DNA of 64,000 nucleotides, from positions 1,116,001 to 1,180,000 of the forward strand of contig NC_067204.1 in the NCBI RefSeq assembly GCF_026262505.1, written 5' to 3'. Both the position numbers and the translations under genes were made by a program. Each line of letters starts with the position of its first letter. Within the stretch, counting starts at the first letter, position 1. Origin of the DNA: Trichomonas vaginalis G3. Lineage: Eukaryota; Parabasalia; Trichomonadida; Trichomonadidae. Of the stretch, positions 41,513 to 54,163 are shown in pieces. Under the pieces are notes generated by a model. That model ran no database searches. It worked only from the letters and a program-made list of their open reading frames with translations, and was not told where the DNA came from.

Positions 41513-41976
41513 CAAAAATGAACTGTTTTTTCGGACTACTCATAGAAAAGTTTAAAATAAACCGTTTTCGTCAACGGTAACCCCCACTATTTTTTTATTT
41601 TATTTAATAGTTACCGTTGGAAAAACGTTATCTCAAATATTGAATGAACTATAAACGTTTTTTGTTTTCTATATATACTTTTTTGTCCAACGGTAAAACT
41701 TTTTACACAACGGTTTTGAGAGTCGTCGCCGTTGACTTTTTTGTAGAACACTCAAAATAGTACAGCTTTGTCCGGACAAGTAAGGGTCTATCGTCGCTAC
41801 AGGAAAAGTTACAGGCGTTCCAAGGAAGTATACTTTGAGAAGCCTTTTCCCCTTATAGAATGAGATAGGACGGTTATTTTACAAAACTGACAACACTTTG
41901 ACCGAGTAGTTTTTTGTGCTGAACAAAAAGTGTCATATAAACATCTGTCAAAAACCGCTTTTTAACTTCACTTAAA
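41513..41976. promoter_or_regulatory. divergent promoter region with AACGGT/ACCGTT cluster (copy 3)
   Basis: Nearly the same sequence as 22000-22458, with the AACGGT and ACCGTT hexamers in both orientations. Similarity between copies 1 and 3 resumes at the 5' end of the left-end gene, just before this region. Confidence 0.5.
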
Positions 41977-42024
41977 ATGCCACGTAAGCTACGTAAGAAT
42001 ATACGTAAGAGGAAGGAGCATTGA
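41977..42024 (+). CDS. 15-residue very basic peptide frame (copy 3)
   Basis: Identical to the frame at 22459-22506 (MPRKLRKNIRKRKEH). Same possibilities as there. Confidence 0.3.
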   Translation: MPRKLRKNIRKRKEH

Positions 42025-45000
42025 AACATCCAAAAGTAAAACTGACACCACAACAACAGTTGCAACAACAAATGCTGAATGACCCCACTATGTTGCAACA
42101 AATGTCAAGCAATCCTATGCTTTTAAACCGAGTTGTTGGTGCACAGAGTGGAGGTTTAAGAGCGGCACTTTTAGCGAAAATGGCAGGCTATGGTGGAGCT
42201 GCAGACGGAACAGCCTATAACCCTCAAAGTCAAATGAATTTGAGTTCACTCAAAAATCAAATAACAGATGTCAAAAAGTCAAACATAGACATACAGAAGC
42301 AAATAAGTGAAAACGAAAAGAAACTAGAATATGACAGACACACAAAGAAACTCAATGAGTTAAACGTAGAGAAAAAGAAGAAAGAAGAACAACTGAAAGA
42401 ACTAAGTACAGAGGAATATGCGAAAAAAGTGTCAGAAAAAGCAGCAGAAGTAGCAAAAATGGAACAAGATGTCATAAATTTGAAAAACCATACTACTCAA
42501 TATAAAATACTGAAAGATGAAGAGATAAAACAAAAAGCCCTGAAGACATATATGGATAGCGATGAGTATAAAAAAGAAGTTGAAGCAAATGTAAAGGCAG
42601 AAAAACTTTTACAGTTGCAAAACCAAACCGTACAGTATGAAAACTTAGCACAAGAAAGTAAAAATAACGACGCGGCTATGCAAAAGGCAATGAAAAGCGC
42701 AGAATATATAAAAGCTAACAATGACTGGTTAGATGCCCAAGCCAACGCTAAAGCAGCCCAACTCATAGGGTCAATAAGGACAAAAATACAAGCAGATGAA
42801 GATAGTTCAAATGAAGCTTTAACAAATGCTGACTTTAAGAACGCTTCGAAGCTCTTCATAGTAAGGTGAAACAAGTGAACGACTTCTCATCTGGAAAGAA
42901 ACTGAAGTCTGAAGGTTTCGACAAAGAGTTAAAAGAAGTAGCACAAAATATGACGAAAATAACAGATGCAGCAACGAGACAGGCAGTTCAAAGTGCCTAT
43001 GACGCCGTTAGAGCAACTGTTGTGAAAAGTCAAGAAAAAGAGTTACAACAGACCAAAACAGACCTAGTAAATGCTTTCTTAAAAACGAAAAGTCAGGTAG
43101 GACATTACGCTGCAGATGGAACATATGTGCCAGCTGGTGGAACTTATATACCACCAAACCCTCCAAGAGAAGCACCTGCACCAGGACTACCTAGAACATT
43201 ACATCGTCACATGGACACAGACACAGGCATGCACAACAACAGCAAACAACCACCTCCACAACCAGCACAACAACCAACACAACAACCAGCACAGCAACCA
43301 ACAGTTCAAAACCCTGCACAACAACAACCACAAACAGAGCAAGACATAAAAGAAGTAGAGAACAAGGAAACCAAGAATTCTTAAAAATGCTTAAAGAAGA
43401 GTGTGGTTTCCCAGATACTGTTGACTTTAGTGACAGATATAAAGAAGCTATTAGAAAGTTCAAGGATGGAAATACTGACCCGAACCTATTTAGCTTTATG
43501 GCTCAGCACCAAAAACGGATATAATCTCAAACCTGGAAAATACAAGCTCGCTAAGGGATATGATTTAATAGCATATCATCCAAATGACATGGATGAATTT
43601 ACTCCGAGATATTTGATGTCAGAGCTAAATGACAATTCAACTTTCGTCATGAAACGCGTAAAAAATAGAGACGGAACGAAAGAACAAAAGCTTATGAATG
43701 CGGATGACGTAGATAGGGAAATTGTGAAAACGGTCTCGGAATATATGAAATGCCAGCAGATGAGGTACAAGAAACTCCACAGGAAGAGTTCAGATACAAC
43801 CAGACATGGAAGAAATAGTTCAGCAACAACAGCTAGAAGAGCCTGAAGGAAACGAACAAGTCCTTCCTTTGGAAACTAACTTCACAGAACTAGATGAAGA
43901 TTTGGAACAGCCGAAAAATCTTGACCCTCAACAAGAGTATGCGGAGAATATGGAATCTTTCCAAGAGTCAAAAAAAATTCAGCTGACATAGTAGAAGAAT
44001 ATCGAAAAATGTTTGCCGACATACAAAAGACTCCAACACCAGATGAAAATATCCAGCATAGAATGGAAGAACTGAAAAAAATGTACACAAATACAACAAC
44101 CCTTTTTACTTACGAGCATTTACGTTCAATCTTCGGATGAACTCGGTGAAGATAAAAGGTTAAATTTCAAGAAAACATATAGAAATGAAACATTGTTTAA
44201 AGTTCATTCAGAACCTAACCAAGATGGAAACAAACCTACTTTTGTTTCTGCAGACGATGGAACTACAATGAGATGGGGTCATAAAGCTAACCCGGATAGG
44301 TGGTTCATAAACTTACAACCTCAATTCAAGAAGTTGTAGACGCAATGGAAGTCAATGGTGAACCAGATTAGCTGGTATTTTAAGCGCGGCTTTAATGCCA
44401 TTGAAAGATATGAAACATGCAGATATTTTGGACCAGTATGAAATGAACATGGCTGATGGAAATATAAACCTGACGTTCTAGAACATTTATCTCAAAGAAC
44501 TACACAGAACCATAGAGATGTATATTTGGTGAAGAGTTTAGAAAGAAAGTTAGGGAGGGAGAAGGAAGAGAACCTATTGTACATGACCTTGCAACGAAAG
44601 TTTACAAAATGTCATAAAAACTTACTTTGCAGACAATGAACCGAGAAGGGATGAATATTTAAGAAAACTCAAATGACAGTACCAAATGAAATGTTAGTAT
44701 TGAAAAACATGTTCCTTGACAAAATAAAACCAACTACAGAAATAAACGACGCAAGACTGAATTGGGTAGAAGCTTTCCCATTCACAAAAGATATAGTTGG
44801 TAACATGGAAAGAAAACCAGAATGGCTACAAAAACATATATTTGGAAACGAGCATATTCCATATGGACAGGCACTGTTTGAAGAGCTTGAACCGGAAACT
44901 CAGGAAAGAGTCATGCAAACATACGCGAAGACTCAAATACAACTATGGACAAACTCTTTCTAGGATATAGGTTACCTGAGATGGGCGACCAGAGCCAAAG

Positions 45001-45150
45001 GCAAAAAGGACATGGGAAATTTGCAACATACTAGATGAACATAATGCAAAGATGCAACAACTTCAAGCAGAGGGCAATGAAGGAAAAAGAAGAGTTAAAA
45101 ACTCAGTCAGGAAGAAAGTAAAGCTTGGTCACGTGGGTTCTATTATGACA
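42021..45150 (+). pseudogene. coiled-coil / PQ-repeat protein (copy 3)
   Basis: Counterpart of 22503-25901, with a shorter GTYIP segment and fewer nine-residue Pro/Gln repeats (about 43230-43330). It is broken in many places. The difference in repeat number between two otherwise near-identical copies shows that the Pro/Gln tract expands and contracts quickly. Confidence 0.7.
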
Positions 45151-45187
45151 TATAAATCCAACTATTCTATATTTTTACTCATATGAA

Positions 45188-46794
45188 ATGTACGCCGCTC
45201 AGAATATAACGCCAACAGTTTTGGATGCTATGAATGGAAATGTTTCCGAATGGTATAACGAATGCGACAATGCCATTAGAAGGTCAGAAATAGTTCCTGG
45301 AACTTACGAATATACAACTGCTGTTTCTTATGGAAACGTAGGTGAGTTTGGAGAAGGTTCTTCAACAACAGTAGATATTGCTTGCGACAGGTTTCATATT
45401 ATTTCTATTGACAACTCATTCTTATACGTGGAACAAGACATTGAAATAAAACCTTCTGCCAAGTTGTCTGACAAGAAAGGTTGCAATGGAATTTTCTATG
45501 TCGGATACCAATATGCTCCAGAAGTTTTCATGGGATATAAGATATATTCTAACTCTGACTTAGTTCAAACAGTAACATGGGCAAACTATGAATGGTTCGC
45601 TTTGAGAAACTCAGTACAACCACAAGCTAGAGAACAAACAGACCAGTATGCAACTATTGAGAAAATAAGAAGACTTGACCCTAACGTTCCAGGAGTTTAT
45701 GTTGACCTTTCTGGACAAATGCAGCAGCAGTAACCAAAGTAAAATTGAAACTTAGAGTTCCTTTGTCATCTTTCCTCATCTTCAGGTTTTTAAGATACTT
45801 GCCAAACTGGGCAGGAAAAATTTCTATCGAACTTACTCCAAGCAAAAATAACTTAGTCATTGCACCAACACAAGACCCATTCACTCTTACAGAAGTAGTG
45901 GGAACAAATAAAATGTCATTCGCCGACTTTTGCAAAAACAAAGTTGACTTAGACTTTGGTTTCTCAAACCTCAACACTGAAGTAAACTATTATTTCAATG
46001 CTGCTGGAGATGCTTGGGACCCAGTTAAGTTCACATGCGAAAAATTTGAATGCAAGAGAATAGAAAGCAGACTTGCAGTCTATATGTTGGACCCAGATAT
46101 TTCAAATGCTTTAGCTGCCAAATATATTGCAGTTCCACTTATGTTCCCTATACACCAAATATCTGTCAAAGACTTTGCAGGTGAAGTTGGAAACCAAAGT
46201 GCTGACCCAGGTGCAAGAACAGATATTGCCTTAACAACTGCAATGAAACATGCAGATACTATGTTTGTACTGTTCAGACGAACTATAAATGACTATTCTT
46301 GCTTCTACAACCCTGGTATTAAATACCATATAAACATAGATGGCAAATATTATCCAAGAGAAGAATATTCTACAGTTGAGGATATGAGGTCATACAACTT
46401 GACATTAGATGCTATGAACTTTAACAACAACTTCACAACAACCATTAACCCTGAAATGCAAAGTTCTATTATGCCATATGTGAAAGTATGGACTCATACA
46501 GGAGGTCAAAAAACTCAATATACAAATGGAGACCGTTCAAACTTTTGGCTTGGCATTCCATTTGCTGACTCAGAAGACTTTATGGGTGGTATTTCAACTG
46601 TTGGTACAGTTCAAATACAATATACTGGTGACAGAGACGGTCCAAATGAATTGAAAGCAAAGAAGTTTACAAAACCAATAGCACTTTTCACGGAAGATGC
46701 TCTTTTGAAGATTCGTTCGATGAAACCTGCTGGGGCTCCTCAGATTGGCATAACGACAGCTTCCATCGAGCAGATTTTGGCAGCAGGTCAGTAA
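45188..46794 (+). pseudogene. candidate major capsid protein (copy 3)
   Basis: Nearly identical to 25934-27541. Broken in this copy. The most variable patch is in the middle (about 45885-46010); elsewhere the copies agree almost base for base, as expected for a recent common source. Confidence 0.6.
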
Positions 46795-46799
46795 GTTGT

Positions 46800-47106
46800 T
46801 CTTGAACTGACTTCTCTCCGTCAAATATTGACAGTACGCCAGTTTTGATATAATATTGTATTAAAAACTTTCCTTTAGAAATATCGGTCAGTTTTGTTGT
46901 TATATTTTTGTCTGCTTCAAGAACTTTCACCATTTCAGTTATACCAACTTTCTTTGCTTTATGAAAATATTTTGGTTCAGCAAAGACTGCTATTCTATAA
47001 CATTTTCCATTGTTTGTATAAAGAACTATTCTGTCAATGAACTTGTATTGTTTGTGTGTGTAAACTTTGTTTGCTTCAATTCGAAGAGATACTCAAATAC
47101 GTCCAT
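46800..47106 (-). pseudogene. small protein convergent with the capsid gene (copy 3)
   Basis: Counterpart of 27540-27850. It meets the capsid gene tail to tail. Function unknown. Confidence 0.4.
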
Positions 47107-47125
47107 CTTTTTATTCTAAGTAAAA

Positions 47126-47702
47126 TGTCATTTCCGAAAAATAGAAGCGTAAGTGTTTCAAAAGGTTTAATGGCGATGGCAGATGTGAAGTTAAATTCAC
47201 CAACTCAAACAAACAGTCAAAGTGTTGTTGTCAATGTCAAAGAAAGAGATGTTGAAGTGGAGAAACCATACGAAGACGAAGATGGTATAACAATGTTCCT
47301 GTAAAAGAACAACCAACATACCTGAAGTTAGCAGAGACTTAAGTTCTGTTGCAGATATTCGAAACGACTACCAACAACTTAAAGACAAACTTAAAACTCA
47401 GGAGAAGATTTGTCAGCTTTGGGTATAATGTTAAACTTGGTCGAACACAACCCTGTAAAAGTGAACTCATATGTCATTGCACCTCATGAATTTTGAAAGA
47501 ACTATTGAAACTTTTGACAGAGGCAGACGATATAAACATCAAAGAAATAGAACCCGACATTAGTTGCTGTGGTGTTTCATATAATGTCATTGACAAGATA
47601 TACGTTATGAAAGGAGGTGAAACGTTGAACTTAAAATATAGTTTCCCAGACGTCATAAAAATATTTGACGACCACAACATTTCATTAAAATTTACTTGCT
47701 AA
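47126..47702 (+). pseudogene. Polinton protein of unknown role (copy 3)
   Basis: Counterpart of 27869-28449 with the same MSFPKNRSVSVSKGL start. Broken. It is followed directly by the candidate penton part, without the 76-residue gene seen in copy 1. Confidence 0.45.
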
Positions 47703-47706
47703 GTAA

Positions 47707-48506
47707 ATGGCAGAAGACATAGTGGTTTATACTATTACGACTAAAAACCCTGAGTCATATAATTCTATAACAACAAACTTACAAAGTCCTCAAGGACGAT
47801 ATTGTAAACTAACTTTAAACACGATGACGACTAAAGCCTGTTTTGCTCTTTTGACACCAGAAGACTTTTTGTTGTGAATGGTAAAAAATACTTCTTTGAA
47901 GATACTTACTCAGATATACCACCAACAGGTTTTGTTGACTTATTTAATACTTTAAGGACGGATGTAACATGTGCTGCAACTAGAGCAGGTTTCATTATGT
48001 TTGGATGTCCGACTGAGTTTACTATAAACGATATGAGCTATAATACAAAACTTATATCTGGTTTTTACTACCAACAGTTTCCTATAACAGGAAAAGGTGT
48101 CATACAAGGTCTATCTGTTCCATTGACTTTAAGTACACCTATTTTATATATTGTTTCAAACTTAGGTTCAAAGTGCTATTCGAATGTCGACAGAAACTAC
48201 TATGACCAAAAGATACTCATGCGTATAAACAACACTTTCTCTGCTGGTTTGCCTATTGTTCATTCGAATGCAGAGTTTTCAGCTTTAGTAAACTCAAACA
48301 CTTTAGCAAACATAAACTTAACCTTAGTCGACGCAAACTTTGTTCCTGTAAAACTTTTATGTCCTATGTATTTGTCAATGACGGCAGAAAGTTTCGAATT
48401 GGAAGATGCAACTGGTGAAAGTATTGTACTACAAGAACAACTTCAACAACAAATAGCTCAAGAACAACAAATGGAACAAATGCAACAACAAATAGCTCAA
48501 GAATAA
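47707..48506 (+). pseudogene. candidate penton/minor capsid protein (copy 3)
   Basis: Counterpart of 28695-29497, with a longer Gln-rich tail (QQQIAQEQQMEQMQQQ type). Same tentative jelly-roll penton call. Confidence 0.4.
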
Positions 48507-48539
48507 AAAAAAATATTTTTTTTTATTTTTATAAAAAAA
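48507..48539 (+). promoter_or_regulatory. AT-rich upstream motif of the helicase part (copy 3)
   Basis: AATATTTTTTTTTATTTTTA then a run of A directly before the ATG, as at 29497-29523. Confidence 0.45.
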
Positions 48540-49750
48540 ATGTACAGAATAGACGTTTCAGATTTTTATGACTTCCAAGCGTTCAGAAATATGTGTCCAT
48601 TTCGAGACTATAACAAAGCAGTCGAGAATTTGAAACGTTTAGTCATTTATGTCGACTCTGCCCCAGAATGTTATGTCATGAAAGAATGGGATGTTGTCTT
48701 TAACAAACCAAGAGCAACCATAGTTTCAGAACAAGAATGTAGACAGAAACTTAAGAAAATAAAAGTCGTACAAGTTGGTATGAAGATGTTAGATGCTTGG
48801 GATATCTTATTGTCAAAGTTAGAAGATTTTTCAGTTCGAGGTATAAAGTTCTATACACCTTCTCCAAACTTCTATTCTATCTTCACTGGATATAAATACG
48901 AACAAGTAGAATGGAAAGAAAATATTATAGAAGCTTGGTTAGACCATGTCAAAGAAATTATATGCAATGGAAACGAAAGAGTCTATGAGTATATCTTATG
49001 TTGGTTTGCAAACATCTTACAACATCCAAGTGCTAAAAATGAAACTGCTCTCATTATAATTGGAAAACAAGGAACTGGTAAGAACACATTCTTTACAGAT
49101 ATCTTATGCAAACTGTTAGAGGGCTATTCGAACCCGAATATGACAAACTTAGAAAACATCTGCGGTAAATTTAACTCTTCAATAGAGAATATGAAACTTA
49201 TAGTATGTAACGAACTTCAAAGTATAGATACAACAAAAGTTTTGAACTCAGATGCTTTGAAGAGTCTTATAACAGACAAAGTTGGAGTTGTTGAAAGAAA
49301 ATATAAAGACCAAAGAGTTTGTGAAAATGTTGCAAACTTCATTATGGTTTCAAACAATGCTGTTCCGATGAAGTTAGAAAGTTCTGACAGAAGATATGTA
49401 GTTGTCAGAACGTCAGATTCTCATATGCAAGATACAGAATATTTTGACGACTTAGCAGAAACTTTGACCTAACTTTTACAACCACTTGTTCTCATATTTC
49501 ATGACATTAGATATTTCTAAGTTCAATCCAAGACAAATTCCACATACCGAAGAAAGACAAACATTGTTAGAAGCAAACAAGAGTGTATATGAACTGTTTA
49601 TAGATGAGACTAACTTTGAGTGTTTAGATGAAAGGTCATTGTACGATGAATATAAACAATATTGTCAAGAGTATGGTTATATGCAGCGTCTAAACGAACA
49701 TTCTTGGCAAATGTCAAAAATCTTTTAGATGTTCAGAACGGCGTATATAC
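48540..49750 (+). pseudogene. D5-like SF3 helicase (copy 3)
   Basis: Same family and motifs as 29524-30748: Walker A GKQGTGKNTFF, NELQSIDTTK, the SDALKSLITDK segment and NFIMVSNNAVPMK. The N-terminal 150 residues are not a recognisable primase domain by eye. Broken towards its end. Confidence 0.75.
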
Positions 49751-49807
49751 AAAGAAAAATTTTTCTGAGTAAATTTTAAAAAAATATTTTTTTATCCGAT
49801 AGAAAAG

Positions 49808-50225
49808 ATGACGAAATATATTCAGTAAATAAGTACATGACAGAAGTCAAAGAAGAACTAGACCCATTCGCTTATTTGAATGTTTACTTCTACCATTTTG
49901 AAAAGTCTACATTTGACAAAGTTTGGAACATCGAACCAGTTAAGTTTGCTATTGTGACTAAAAATGGTGCGAAATTTGAAGACTTAGACATAGAAGGTTT
50001 GTTAGCAGTCAAAGAAAATTTTGACAGAAGGTTTCAAACCTTAAAGAAGGCAAAGCATACAAACTTGTTATACCTTATGAACCAAAGAAAGCAGACGACT
50101 ATGAATATTATGAGTCTAAGATAGTTGAAGTTCAAGGTAAATTGGGTAAAAAGATTTTAGAGTCTAAGCCAGTGTTTGCTCCTAAAGAGGAAGAGAACAT
50201 TGACATTGACCCAGAAATGTTCTAA
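49808..50225 (+). pseudogene. Polinton protein of unknown role (copy 3)
   Basis: Counterpart of 30791-31208, with EELDPFAYLNVYFYHFEKST near its start. Broken. Confidence 0.4.
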
Positions 50226-50245
50226 AAATAAAATTTTATTTTTAC

Positions 50246-50707
50246 ATGTCAAATTTCTTTTTCTCTGGAACTGGCTCTGGTTCTTTCTTCTCTTCTTCTA
50301 CTTTCTTTTCTTCTCTTTCTTTTCTTTCTTTCTCTCTTCTTCTTCTTCTCTGGTGGAGTTATGTCAAATTTCGAACCATATTTATGTAAAATTTTGTCCT
50401 TTAATAGCTCTTCTATTCTGTTTTCTATTTCATCTTCAAGAACAGCGCATGTGTCTTCTTTGCATTCTAAGAACTTTTGTTGGACTTCATCTTTCCAATC
50501 GGCGTCATCTCTGTCAACAAGTCTGTCATTGACAAATTTTAAGACTGCCCTCTCTTGTAATGTTTTATGGTTCTTGTCATATTCCAGAAACAGAACTTTA
50601 GAACAAATTCACCTTTCTTGTTTACACTATGTAAGATTTTATGGTCGACAGATGTTTTGCTGTCGAAAAGTTTGTCTCGAATATAGATAGCGAAATCGCT
50701 AGACATT
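50246..50707 (-). pseudogene. Lys/Arg/Glu-rich protein (copy 3)
   Basis: Counterpart of 31228-31671, with the same basic tail coded by a long pyrimidine-rich tract on the plus strand (about 50265-50355). Broken. Confidence 0.45.
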
Positions 50708-50749
50708 TTCTAAAAGATAAAAATTTTAATTTTTCTAAAAATATGTTAG

Positions 50750-51600
50750 AAAAAAAGTTTGCTGACATTGACAAGAAATTTGAGAATGTTTTAAACAAGA
50801 ACAAGAGGAAGTTAGAAAATGCTCAGATAAACCCATACATGACAAGTTCTTATTTGCTCAGAATGGTATAACAGGTCTAATTGCACCACCTGGGTCGGGT
50901 AAGACTTTCACTTATCTTAAAATGGCTGCACAACAACAAGAACTAGATGAGAAGAACCCATTCTATGAGTTAGTTGTCATTTGTAGTACTTCTGGTCAAT
51001 TTGACCAAACCGTAAATTCGTTCAAAGATATTATAAAAAGTCTAAGTTAGTATGTATAAAAGACTCTGAGTTGTTAGATTGGATAAAGAAGTACCAAAGA
51101 AGAGTTTTGAAGTACAATGCTATAAATGAGTATATAAATTCTAAGTTTAAAGACCCAAATGAGGAAATGCAGAGAATATTAGAGAAGAAACACTTCAGAA
51201 ACAAACAGAAAGAGATAGAATACATTTCGAAGAAATTGCAATCTTACGATTGGAAGACTTACCCTCATAGATGTCTTCTTATCTTAGATGACTTTGCTTC
51301 TCATCCTTTGTTAAGAATAGAGAACAAGACATGTGTCGAATTCTTAAGAAGCTCAGACACTTTAACATCTCAGTTGTCATTTGTGTACAGACAGCAAGAG
51401 TTTAAGTAAGGATGTTAAAAGAATACTTACTGATATCATACTTTTCCCTGGATTGTCCGAAGACGATTTCATGGAACTTATGAAAGAGTCCATGGCAGGT
51501 AAGTTTGACAGACATGAACTATGGAGAAGTACAAAGTCATACAAGACCCTCATACTTCTTTCAGAATTCACATCTACGCGAACAAAGTTCAAATTGTAAA
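50750..51600 (+). pseudogene. packaging ATPase (copy 3)
   Basis: Walker A APPGSGKTFTYL, Walker B-like LLILDDFAS, and a C-terminal region with RILTDIILFPGLSEDDFMEL. This fits the A32/FtsK-type genome-packaging ATPase of Polintons. Broken. Unlike copy 1, the 3' end of the gene is present and stops at about 51599. Confidence 0.7.
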
Positions 51601-51639
51601 AAGTCAATAAAAATAAAGAGTTTTGTGCTGAATTCAATA

Positions 51640-51840
51640 AAAATATATTTTTAGGGTAGATGGGTATATCTAACCCGATTTCTAACCTCATTTCTACCCC
51701 ATATGTCCTTACTGAAAAAGTACGTGTTCCATATGTCATTTTACTCAGAATTTTACTCAGAATTCAATAAAAATATATTTTTAGGGTAGAAGGGTATATC
51801 TACCCCGTTTCTACCTCATTTCTACCCCAGTTATTTTATA
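51640..51840. repeat. GGGTAGA repeats, first cluster
   Basis: Two copies of a block with AATATATTTTTAGGGTAGA, a TATATCTAACCC-type middle and TTTCTACCCC. A second cluster in opposite orientation lies at about 52830-53010. Each block is itself partly palindromic (GGGTAGA with TCTACCC). Confidence 0.65.
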
Positions 51841-51859
51841 AACGTTTTCACATGGTAAA

Positions 51860-52751
51860 CATTGTGAATTCGTGAAATTCTAAACAATTTCGTAGCTTCT
51901 ATTTCTTCTGTCAGTACATCGAATGTTTTTAACGATACCGAAAGTCTCTTTATATTTCTTCTTGACGTCAGATAGAAGGAAATCGTCAGCTGTTGGATAG
52001 TTTTTGTTCAGAAATCTAACATGTCCATTTTATTTTCTGCTGGTTTCTCTGCCTCCCTCTTTAAGTCAGCATAGTCGTTTCTCATACGTTCTATCTCTTT
52101 GACGGAGTAGTTATATTTCCTAATTGCTGCTTTACATTTTGAACATTGGGTTCATTTTAGCATTGTACATTGAAATCTTACCTGCTAGTATGACTAAGGC
52201 GTCAATGGTTTTCTTTAACTCAAAAGTTGCTGGTTTTATCTGTTCGTTCCATACTTTACCTCTTTTATCTTTATCTCTTATCTGCCATACACATTTTGCA
52301 ACTAACGAAACAAAGTTGTCGTAGGTCTTAAACTCTTCAGATTTGTATATATGTCAGAGATGTTCTTATATACCATGTCGCAATCTTTGTCCATGACTTT
52401 GTGGTTGCAATGAAATCCAAGAAACTCATAGTTAACCTTACGTATGAACTTCTTTATTTCTACTGAGTCAGTTGCTTTGACTTCTATTTCATCGAATTCT
52501 GGAATAGTAAGCTTTTGTTGTTGGATTTCAGGCAATTTGGGTAAATGGTCAATAATATCCTGCATTTCATAAAGATACTGTTCATTTGTTTCATCTTTCG
52601 CACTACAGTCTAAATTACTTGTTAAAAGTTCTTGCTTTATCTTCTGGATTTCTGTCTCAAAAGTATATGAAGAAGGAATGAAGCTTTTCATCTCTACTAA
52701 CATTGAAGTTGGGTTCATGACTAACGAGTTTGGTGCTGTTGTTGCTAACAT
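51860..52751 (-). pseudogene. Polinton protein of unknown role
   Basis: Begins MLATTAPNSLVMNPTSMLVE. The part is Lys/Glu-rich and mostly helical, with VNYEFLGFHCNHKVMDKDCD in the middle. No domain is recognised. An AT-rich motif like that before the helicase precedes it. Broken. Confidence 0.45.
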
Positions 52752-52829
52752 GTTCTTACAATAAAAATAAAAAATATTTTTTTAAAAAAACCAACTTTAT
52801 TTTTATTTCGGGAAAACTCATGACAAATT

Positions 52830-53010
52830 CAAGAGGGTAGAAAAGAGGTTAGAAAAGAGTTATATCTAACCTTCTACCCTAAAATATATTTTTGCCGCCG
52901 AATTCTGTATAAAACTCATGACAAATTCATGAGGGTAGAAAACGGGGTAGAAAAGAGGTTAGATATACCCATCTACCCTAAATTATATTTTTGCCGAATT
53001 CAGCAACAAA
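52830..53010. repeat. GGGTAGA repeats, second cluster (inverted)
   Basis: Blocks with GAGGGTAGAAAAGAGGTTAGA and CTACCCTAAAATATATTTTT, the reverse complement of the first cluster. The two clusters flank the gene at 51860-52751. Confidence 0.65.
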
Positions 53011-53053
53011 ATTCAAATTGTAAACGGTTTAATAGAAAAAGTGTTATTTTTTC

Positions 53054-53248
53054 ATGTCCGAAGACTCGAAGGTGCAACACTTCCAAAATACCGACGAACT
53101 CAGAAGAGCAGCATGGCAGTATGTTCTTGACAACTTCTTTGAGTTCTCCAGGAACACCTTGGAAAATGCTGAAGAACTCCGACACAGAGAATTTGGAGAA
53201 ATTGCACTCCAATACTACCTTGACAAACAAAGGGTAAACAAAGGGTAA
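53054..53248 (+). CDS. 64-residue Polinton protein
   Basis: MSEDSKVQHFQNTDELRRAA followed by a helical, charged chain. No known domain. A 12-bp repeat (AACAAAGGGTAA, three copies) lies at its 3' end, about 53225-53260, and includes the stop. Confidence 0.4.
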   Translation: MSEDSKVQHFQNTDELRRAAWQYVLDNFFEFSRNTLENAEELRHREFGEIALQYYLDKQRVNKG

Positions 53249-53299
53249 ACAAAGGGTAAAATAAGACTAAAAACTTAACGTTTAAAAAGTGACATTTTT

Positions 53300-53500
53300 A
53301 TGAGCTCCGAGTCACCGAGAAAACTTGGTCAGATGTTAGCAGCTTACTTCCCTGAGGAGGATGGAAGCGTTACATACGTAAGGTTCAAAAACAACGAACC
53401 TGGAATTGCGTACCAAATTCGCAATTACATGACCATGGAAGAGTACGAAAGGTTTCTACAAGAGAAACCAGCTCTAAACAACTCAGAAAAGAAAGAATAA
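53300..53500 (+). CDS. 66-residue Polinton protein
   Basis: MSSESPRKLGQMLAAYFPEE and onward. It contains YVRFKNNEPGIAYQIRNYMT and a basic end. No known domain. It follows the 64-residue gene after about 50 bp in the same direction. Confidence 0.4.
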   Translation: MSSESPRKLGQMLAAYFPEEDGSVTYVRFKNNEPGIAYQIRNYMTMEEYERFLQEKPALNNSEKKE

Positions 53501-53528
53501 AAAGTTTAATTCGTAATTGTTTATTTTT

Positions 53529-54136
53529 TTACTTGTAAGGGCAAGCTGCAAGAATGAAGTCGACTATCTCAGTCTTTGTCTTGACCAGTTGGACTGCTCT
53601 TGCGAGTACGTCTGTTTTGCGGTCTCCAGCTGGTGTCTGACCTTCGTAATTGCGCATGTTCTTGAGAGCTCCAACTGTAAATGGCTGTAAGATGAAGAGT
53701 CTCTCAGACTGCTTGAGGTAGTCTTCACGGTCACGAACCGAATCTGTGGTACGAGTCGAATTGGTCGACCTTAGGGAAGAGACTGAAAGCCTGTCATCTT
53801 CCATAGGGGCTGTGGCATACTCTTTGCGTAAACGGTTCAGACCTTCTTCGAACTCTTGGTCTCTCTTCGATTGGGATTGAGATTGGAATTGGGGTGGAGG
53901 GTTTGACATGAACATCCAAGGGTTAGGGAAGTAAGGCATGGGTTGAGGAGGTAGTTTGGAAAGCCTTGTGGTGGGTAGTTTGGAAAGCCTTGTGGTGGGT
54001 AGTAACCTTGAGGTGGAAATTGGTAGTAATTCGGAGGTCCTTGTTGGAACTGAGGTTGCTGAGGAGACTGTTGTGGTGCTGGAGCATGCTGTTCCTCTGG
54101 CTGTGGAACGGGTTCAGTAGGTGGGACGTCGGACAT
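53529..54136 (-). pseudogene. Pro/Gln-rich Polinton protein
   Basis: The N-terminal half is Pro/Gln/Tyr-rich (QGYYPPQGFPNYPPQGFPNY). The C-terminal half is charged and helical, with LSVSSLRSTNSTRTTDSVRD. It is probably a disordered structural or adaptor protein. Broken. It is convergent with the gene ending at 53500. Confidence 0.45.
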
Positions 54137-54163
54137 TCGTTTGTGTCTTAACCGTCTTTGTTC

